This document shows, piece by piece, positions 58,798 to 64,000 of a stretch of DNA of 64,000 nucleotides. The stretch covers positions 15,766,246 to 15,830,245 of the forward strand of contig JASJYW010000026.1 of assembly GCA_030386875.1 (NCBI GenBank). Direction: 5' to 3'. The notes beneath the pieces are model-generated. The model made no database searches and was not told the DNA's origin. It worked only from the letters and a program-made list of their open reading frames with translations. This stretch comes from Morinoia aosen (taxonomy: Eukaryota; Arthropoda; Malacostraca; Amphipoda; Talitridae). Position 1 is the stretch's first letter; every line of letters begins with the position of its first letter. The translations under genes were made by a program, and so were the position numbers.

Positions 58798-59284
58798 GCT
58801 GGCCTCGCTTGTGGCAACGCTGGCGGTTGTGGCGCTGATGATCGCCTCTTACGGCTGGTTCGGGACGATGGCAACGATTGCGCTGGTCTTTAACGTGGCG
58901 CTGATCTTTGGGACGTTGAGCCTGATCGGCGCGACCCTGACCCTGCCGGGGATTGCCGGGATCGTGTTGACCATCGGCATGGCGGTGGATGCCAATGTGT
59001 TGGTGTTTGAACGCATCCGGGAAGAGTTGAAAGCCACTAACGGGCGGCCTGTACGCGCGATTGAGCTTGGCTATGAACGGGCGCTTTCGGCCATTGTGGA
59101 TTCCAACGTGACCACCTTTATCATCGCGATTATTCTGTTCATGATTGGCTCTGGCCCCGTGCGCGGATTTTCGGTGACACTGGGGATCGGGATCATCACA
59201 TCCGTCTTTGCGGCGGTGTTTGTGACGCGGCTTATCGTTGTAACCTGGTTCGACATCGCTCGTCCCAAAACCATCGAAGTGTGA
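58798..59284 (+). CDS. secD: Protein translocase subunit SecD, C-terminal part
   Basis: The last 161 residues remain: four to five membrane segments of the SecD C-terminal half, the motif [18 protein letters not shown] (about 58976-59030) and [35 protein letters not shown] sequence (by its ends). SecDF uses the proton gradient to help pull exported proteins. The secF start is nine bases downstream, so it is an operon. Confidence 0.93.
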
Positions 59285-59293
59285 GGGGAAATC

Positions 59294-60259
59294 ATGCGGT
59301 TAAGACTCGTTCCTGACGTAACCAACTATAATTTTTTCGCCTATGCGCGGATTACCTTTGGTGGGTCATTTGTCTTGTCGGCCATTTCGGTGATTCTGGT
59401 CATTGTGATGGGGTTGAACTTTGGCGTTGATTTCCGGGGCGGTACGACGATCCGCACGGAAAGCACGCAGGCGGTGGATGTGGGCGTCTATCGCGCCGCG
59501 CTGGACAAGATGCAGATTGGCGATGTGACGATCGTCAAAGTCTTCGACCCCAGTTTTGGCCCGGACAAGCATGTCGCGATGCTGCGCATTCAGGCGCAGG
59601 ATGGCTATGAGGCGGTGACGCCCGAGACCATCGATAAAGTCGAGGAGGCGCTGCGCAAGGTGGATCAGACGATTACCTTCCCATCGGTGGAATCGGTGGG
59701 GCCAAAGGTTTCGAGTGAATTGATCTGGGCGGCGGTCTTGTCGGTCGTGGCGGCTTTGCTTTCGATCATGATCTATATCTGGCTGCGGTTTGAATGGCAG
59801 TTTGCGGTCGGGGCTTTGGTGTCGCTGGTGCATGACGTTCTGATTACCGTGGGTGTGTTTGCGCTGTTCCAGATCAAATTCGATCTGGCGGTGATCGCGG
59901 CGCTTTTGACCATTCTGGGCTATTCCATCAATGATACGGTGGTGGTGTTCGACCGGCTTCGTGAGAATTTGATGAAATACAAGACGACGCCGCTGATTGA
60001 TTTGATGAATCTTTCGGTGAATGAGACCCTGAGCCGGACCTTGATGACCTCGGGGACCACATTGATCGCCTTGATCGCCTTGCTGGCGCTGGGCGGCGAT
60101 GTGATCCGGGGCTTTACCTTTGCGATCACCTTCGGGATCGTGATCGGGACCTATTCCTCGATCTATGTGGCCAAGAATATCGTGCTTTATCTTGGGCTCA
60201 ATCGCGATCCGAAAAAGAAGGATACCTCTGGCAATGAATTCGCCAATATCGACGCGTAA
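59294..60259 (+). CDS. secF: Protein translocase subunit SecF
   Basis: 321 residues with six membrane segments. N-terminal LNFGVDFRGGTTIRTES, then a periplasmic domain (about 50-130), SYSINDTVVVFDRLRENL-type motif (GYSINDTVVVFDRLREN, about 212-228) and GFTFAITFGIVIGTYSSI. GAGGGG precedes the ATG. Complete. The Mth938-like gene starts four bases after its stop. Confidence 0.96.
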   Translation: MRLRLVPDVTNYNFFAYARITFGGSFVLSAISVILVIVMGLNFGVDFRGGTTIRTESTQAVDVGVYRAALDKMQIGDVTIVKVFDPSFGPDKHVAMLRIQAQDGYEAVTPETIDKVEEALRKVDQTITFPSVESVGPKVSSELIWAAVLSVVAALLSIMIYIWLRFEWQFAVGALVSLVHDVLITVGVFALFQIKFDLAVIAALLTILGYSINDTVVVFDRLRENLMKYKTTPLIDLMNLSVNETLSRTLMTSGTTLIALIALLALGGDVIRGFTFAITFGIVIGTYSSIYVAKNIVLYLGLNRDPKKKDTSGNEFANIDA

Positions 60260-60262
60260 GCC

Positions 60263-60619
60263 ATGCGTTTGACGGAAGTCACCTATGACAGCGCCCAGCC
60301 CATAGACAGCTATGGGCCGGGGTTCTTTCGGATTGCGGGCAAGGTGATCCATGGGCCGGTTCTGGTGACGCCCTGGGATGCGGGGCCATGGGGCGGGTTT
60401 GCGGATACGGCGGGGCCGCTGGCGCTGGTCGGGCGGATTGATGTGCTTTTCATGGGCATGGGCGATGAGATTGCCCATGTGGACAGTGGTTTCCGCAACG
60501 CGCTTGAGGCGGCGGGGATTGGCGTTGAGGTGATGAATTCCCCGGCGGCGGCGCGGACCTATAACGTCCTGCTTTCGGAAGGGCGGCGCATTGCGGCGGC
60601 GCTTTTGCCGGTTTCGTAG
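60263..60619 (+). CDS. Mth938-like (NDUFAF3-related) protein
   Basis: 118 residues. IDSYGPGFFRIAGKVIHGPVL, IDVLFMGMGDEIAHV, GIGVEVMNSPAAARTYNVLL: the small Mth938 fold. The eukaryotic relative NDUFAF3 is a complex I assembly factor. To my knowledge it commonly follows secF in alphaproteobacteria, as here. Confidence 0.9.
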   Translation: MRLTEVTYDSAQPIDSYGPGFFRIAGKVIHGPVLVTPWDAGPWGGFADTAGPLALVGRIDVLFMGMGDEIAHVDSGFRNALEAAGIGVEVMNSPAAARTYNVLLSEGRRIAAALLPVS

Positions 60620-60831
60620 CCTTTACGCGGGCGTCAAGGCTGTCACATTTACGTTAAATTTCCACCAAACGGGCCTTGCTGATAAGGGCGGGCTGGCGCA
60701 TGATCCGGGTGAAACGGGGCGCGCTGGTTGACAGACAGGCATCGCGCCACCAGATAGGGTGTCCAAAGTGGGGAAAACCGGATGCTGCCAGAATGATGGG
60801 GCATGGTTTTCCTGCCAGATAAGGAAACAAG

Positions 60832-63240
60832 ATGAGTGATTTGAAACCTGCCAGCTATCCCGTGTTGCCGTTGCGCGATATCGTGCTGTTCCCCCATATG
60901 ATCGTGCCGCTGTTCGTTGGCCGCGATAAATCGGTGCGGGCGCTTGAAGAGGTCATGTCCGAGGATCGTCAGATCCTTTTGTCAAGCCAGATGGACCCGA
61001 CGGTCGATGAACCGGATGAGAATGGTATTTTCCGCGTCGGCGTTCTGGCCAATGTGTTGCAATTGCTGAAGCTTCCCGATGGGACGGTAAAGGTGCTGGT
61101 CGAGGGCAAGACCCGCGTGCGGATTACAAAATTCGTTGCGAACCCCCGCTTTTTTGAAGCCGAGGTCGAGGCCCTGACCGAGGTTCCCGGCGATGCTGCG
61201 ACCGTGGGCGCGCTTGTGCGGGCGGTTGGCGAAGAATTTGAACGCTATGCCAAGATCAAGAAGAACATCCCCGAAGAGGCGCTTTCGGCCGTGTCCGACA
61301 CGCGCGAGCCGTCGCGGCTTGCCGATCTTGCGGCGGGGCATCTTGGCATTGATGTGACCGAAAAGCAGGCGCTTCTGGAATTGCTGGATGTGGGCGAGCG
61401 GCTTGAAAAGGTCTATGGCCATATGCAGGGCGAGATGAGCGTTTTGCAGGTCGAGAAAAAGATCAAGACCCGTGTGAAATCGCAGATGGAGCGGACGCAG
61501 CGCGAATACTATCTGAATGAGCAGATGAAAGCCATTCAGAAGGAATTGGGCGACGGTGAGGATGGCCAGAACGAGATCGCCGAGATCGAGGCACGGATCG
61601 CCAAGACCGCACTTTCCAAGGAGGCGCGCGAAAAGGCCGAGGCCGAGGTCAAGAAGCTCAAGAACATGAGCCCGATGAGCGCGGAAGCGACGGTGGTGCG
61701 CAATTACCTCGATTGGTTGCTGGGCGTGCCATGGGGCATCAAATCGCGGGTCAAGAAGGATCTGGCCAAGGCGCAGGAGATGCTGGATGCCGATCACCAC
61801 GGGCTTGAAAAAGTCAAAGAGCGGATCGTTGAATATCTGGCGGTGCAGGCGCGTTCGGCCAAGCTGAAAGGGCCTATTTTGTGCCTGGTTGGCCCGCCCG
61901 GTGTGGGGAAAACCTCGCTTGGGCGGTCGGTGGCCAAGGCCACGGGGCGCGAATTTATCCGTATTTCCCTTGGCGGGGTGCGGGATGAAAGTGAAATCCG
62001 CGGCCATCGTCGGACCTATATCGGTTCGATGCCCGGCAAGATCATTCAGGCGCTGAAAAAGGCGAAAACAACGAACCCGTTGATCCTGCTGGATGAAATC
62101 GACAAGATGGGCCAGGATTTCCGCGGCGATCCGGCCTCGGCCATGCTGGAGGTGCTGGACCCGGAACAAAACGCAACCTTCACCGATCACTATCTGGAGG
62201 TCGAATATGACCTGTCGAATGTGATGTTTCTGACCACGGCGAACAGCTATAACATGCCGGGGCCTTTGCTGGACCGGATGGAAATCATTCCGCTGTCGGG
62301 CTATACCGAGGATGAAAAGCGCGAGATCGCGCAGCAGCATCTTATCCCCAAGCAGATCAAGAACCATGCGTTGAAAAAGGGCGAATTCTCGATTGCGGAT
62401 GATGCGCTGCTGGAGGTGATCCGCACCTATACGCGCGAAGCCGGGGTGCGTAACCTTGAACGTGAGCTGGCGAAACTGGCGCGCAAGGCGGTGACCGAGA
62501 TCGTGAAGGCCAAGACCAAGGCGGTGAATGTAACGCTGGATGGGCTTGAGGGCTTTCTTGGCGTCAAGCGGCATCGCTATGGTCTGGCCGAGACTGAGGA
62601 TCAGGTTGGCGTGGTGACGGGCCTTGCCTGGACATCGGTGGGCGGTGAGTTGCTGTCGATCGAGGCGCTTCGCCTGCCCGGCAAGGGACGGATGAAAACC
62701 ACGGGCAAGCTGGGCGATGTAATGAAGGAATCCATCGATGCGGCCAGCAGCTATGTACGTTCGATCAGCCCCGAGCTTGGGGTGAAACCGCCGAAGTTTG
62801 AAACCTCGGATATCCATGTCCATGTGCCCGATGGTGCGACGCCGAAAGACGGGCCGAGTGCGGGGCTTGCGATGGTGACCTCCATCGTTTCGGTTCTGAC
62901 CCAGATTCCGGTACGTCGGGATATTGCAATGACGGGTGAGGTTTCCTTGCGCGGCAATGCGATGCAGATTGGTGGCTTGAAGGAAAAGCTGTTGGCGGCG
63001 TTGCGCGGGGGGATCAAGACGGTGTTGATTCCGAAGGACAACGAAAAGGATCTGGCTGAGATCCCGGATAATGTGAAGAAAGGCCTGACCATCATCCCCG
63101 TGACCCATGTGCGGGAGGTGCTGAAATTGGCACTGGTGCGCGAGCCGGAGCCGGTGGAATGGGATGAGGCGGCCGAGGAGGCCGCCGCCGCGGCACGCAG
63201 GGCGACCTCGGATGCAGCGTTGCAACAGACGGCACATTGA
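60832..63240 (+). CDS. lon: ATP-dependent protease Lon
   Basis: 802 residues. N-terminal substrate-binding domain ([20 protein letters not shown]), AAA+ module with Walker [10 protein letters not shown] (about 355-363), Walker [11 protein letters not shown] (about 418-427), and C-terminal protease with the Ser motif [10 protein letters not shown] (about 674-683) and the catalytic Lys in [10 protein letters not shown] (about 716-725). It degrades misfolded and regulatory proteins in the cytoplasm. AAGGAA lies eight bases before the ATG. A terminator follows. Confidence 0.98.
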   Translation: MSDLKPASYPVLPLRDIVLFPHMIVPLFVGRDKSVRALEEVMSEDRQILLSSQMDPTVDEPDENGIFRVGVLANVLQLLKLPDGTVKVLVEGKTRVRITKFVANPRFFEAEVEALTEVPGDAATVGALVRAVGEEFERYAKIKKNIPEEALSAVSDTREPSRLADLAAGHLGIDVTEKQALLELLDVGERLEKVYGHMQGEMSVLQVEKKIKTRVKSQMERTQREYYLNEQMKAIQKELGDGEDGQNEIAEIEARIAKTALSKEAREKAEAEVKKLKNMSPMSAEATVVRNYLDWLLGVPWGIKSRVKKDLAKAQEMLDADHHGLEKVKERIVEYLAVQARSAKLKGPILCLVGPPGVGKTSLGRSVAKATGREFIRISLGGVRDESEIRGHRRTYIGSMPGKIIQALKKAKTTNPLILLDEIDKMGQDFRGDPASAMLEVLDPEQNATFTDHYLEVEYDLSNVMFLTTANSYNMPGPLLDRMEIIPLSGYTEDEKREIAQQHLIPKQIKNHALKKGEFSIADDALLEVIRTYTREAGVRNLERELAKLARKAVTEIVKAKTKAVNVTLDGLEGFLGVKRHRYGLAETEDQVGVVTGLAWTSVGGELLSIEALRLPGKGRMKTTGKLGDVMKESIDAASSYVRSISPELGVKPPKFETSDIHVHVPDGATPKDGPSAGLAMVTSIVSVLTQIPVRRDIAMTGEVSLRGNAMQIGGLKEKLLAALRGGIKTVLIPKDNEKDLAEIPDNVKKGLTIIPVTHVREVLKLALVREPEPVEWDEAAEEAAAAARRATSDAALQQTAH

Positions 63241-63251
63241 AGGCCGGATGA

Positions 63252-63285
63252 AAAAGGGGGCGCCGCGCAAGCTGGCGCCCCTTTT
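63252..63285 (+). terminator. Rho-independent terminator after lon
   Basis: AAAAGGGGGCGCC, loop GCGCAAGCT, GGCGCCCCTTTT. Confidence 0.88.
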
Positions 63286-63377
63286 GTTTTGGACGGCGCT
63301 CGGGGCACATCACGTATTTGCAAAGCAGGGGAAGCGCGCTAGCTTGACCCGGATCTGAAAGCGAAAGGCGCGGCGAA

Positions 63378-63827
63378 ATGGGCTTATCCCAAAATGACAA
63401 AAACAAGCAGAAGAAGGCAGGGGGCGCTGCGGCGCGCCTGACGGCATCCAGCCTGAAACCTGCTGTCGTTGTGCCGACAGTTTCGGTGGTTGCTTCGACG
63501 GTTTCACCCACCGGGGATGAGGGGCCGGAGGCTATGTTGCGCAAGCAGGAATTTCTGGAACGGGTCACCCAGGTTTCGGGGGCAAAGAAAAAGGACGTGA
63601 AGCTGATCCTCGATGCCGCCCTGAGCGTGCTGGGCGATGCACTTTCGGCACGGGACCAGTTGATCCTGCCGCCACTGGGCAAGATCCGGGTAAACCGGCG
63701 GAAAACCGAAGGCGATGCCGAGGTTCTGATCCTGAAGCTGCGCCGTTCTTTGGGCGATTCCTCGGGCGGGGCTCCGGGGGAAAACGGCCCGAAACAGGGG
63801 CTTGCAGAGGATGATGAAGAAGATTAA
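63378..63827 (+). CDS. HU-like DNA-binding protein with long N- and C-terminal extensions
   Basis: 149 residues. An unstructured N-terminal extension (about 1-52, Lys/Ala/Val-rich) precedes an HU-type fold: MLRKQEFLERVTQVSGAKKKD, VKLILDAALSVLGDALS and LPPLGKIRVNRRKTEGDAEV. The expected proline-tipped DNA arm (RNPxTG) is shortened, and the tail is acidic (GLAEDDEED). This lon-HU-tRNA-Val order is, as I recall, seen in Rhodobacteraceae. It probably binds DNA, with properties different from normal HU. Confidence 0.82.
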   Translation: MGLSQNDKNKQKKAGGAAARLTASSLKPAVVVPTVSVVASTVSPTGDEGPEAMLRKQEFLERVTQVSGAKKKDVKLILDAALSVLGDALSARDQLILPPLGKIRVNRRKTEGDAEVLILKLRRSLGDSSGGAPGENGPKQGLAEDDEED

Positions 63828-63838
63828 ACCGCGCGCAG

Positions 63839-63913
63839 GGGTGATTAGCTCAGTGGTAGAGCGCTTCGTTCACATCGAAGATGTCAGGGGTTCAAATCCC
63901 TTATCACCCACCA
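63839..63913 (+). tRNA. tRNA-Val (anticodon CAC)
   Basis: Acceptor stem GGGTGAT/ATCACCC, D-arm GCTC-AGTGGTA-GAGC, anticodon arm CTTCG-TTCACAT-CGAAG with anticodon CAC, T-arm AGGGG-TTCAAAT-CCCTT, discriminator A and encoded CCA (63911-63913). It reads GTG codons. No integrase or attachment-site repeat is visible in the 87 bases that follow. Confidence 0.97.
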
Positions 63914-64000
63914 TTATTTCCATATATAACCCCGATTCTGGATAAGGTAAGGGGGCTTCACCGGCGTAAGATGCTGTGCTTCAAAGGTTCATAAATCTCA

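Noticed and set aside
60982..63270. 762-codon open frame antisense to lon
   Set aside because: Shadow of the high-GC codon bias of lon; no recognisable domain, and lon is certain. The same applies to long antisense frames over secF and over the helicase (45830-47290, 47318-49207).
63839..64000. Genomic island integrated at tRNA-Val
   Set aside because: No integrase and no repeat of the tRNA 3' end in the remaining 87 bases; the window ends too soon to judge further.

Overview
The window is a chimeric scaffold, not one natural locus. Three runs of exactly 500 N (17260-17759, 38306-38805, 58298-58797) join pieces with different base composition, gene style and biological origin. Positions 1-17259 are eukaryotic, almost certainly from an invertebrate animal, because BEL/Pao retrotransposons are known from metazoans. 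Positions 17760-38305 are an alphaproteobacterial chromosome segment with moderate, visibly lower GC. Positions 38806-64000 are a high-GC alphaproteobacterium with the gene content of the Rhodobacteraceae/roseobacter group. The likeliest source is an invertebrate draft assembly carrying associated or contaminating bacteria. Transfer between kingdoms cannot be argued, because every change of origin falls on an N gap.

Eukaryotic part. A Ty3/Gypsy pol gene runs from before the window to 11730. It is interrupted by a complete BEL/Pao element (366-8412) with long terminal repeats of about 1176-1178 bp that differ at only three internal positions I can find, and an uninterrupted 1797-codon polyprotein (1765-7158). 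The insertion lies in an A-run and is flanked by a short A-rich target duplication. After the Gypsy pol come about 2.5 kb of AT-rich non-coding DNA, a short LTR-like promoter segment (14268-14453) with a TATA box and AATAAA signal, and then 23 complete copies of a 119-bp satellite with traces of a three-monomer higher-order unit.

First bacterial part. Its first 4 kb (tldD end, a J-domain gene, bolA, a P-loop ATPase, an aminotransferase) are recognisable but full of single-base frameshifts. From ftsK onward the genes are mostly clean: ftsK, lolA, an HU gene, an AMP nucleosidase/free methionine sulfoxide reductase pair, a class A penicillin-binding protein, a DUF1801 gene, an NDUFA9-like protein, a deoC/double-domain aldehyde dehydrogenase operon, and a ScfR/PccR-type regulator divergent from propionyl-CoA carboxylase beta. 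These are ordinary core functions: division, envelope assembly, nucleoside salvage and propionate use.

Second bacterial part. It opens with a decayed Mu-like prophage (transposase A, ATPase B, then directly a late-control-D-like tail gene) next to cobT and cobS of cobalamin synthesis. Then come carD, fdxA, an S4 RNA-binding gene, a SUV3-like helicase, a TPR gene, an SCP-2 gene and a lysophospholipase. A graveyard of at least five IS remnants with two small inverted-repeat elements follows (50633-53830), then ybaK, DUF2852, RDD, bpt and a truncated FMN-dependent glutamate-synthase-like gene. After the last gap come secD(end)-secF-Mth938-like, lon, an extended HU-like gene and tRNA-Val(CAC).

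I did not find a convincing new defence, CRISPR, secretion or biosynthetic system. The items most worth a second look are the nested retrotransposons and the YVDN variant, the higher-order satellite, the inverted-repeat mini-elements in the IS cluster, the Mu-like remnant, and the assembly chimerism itself.
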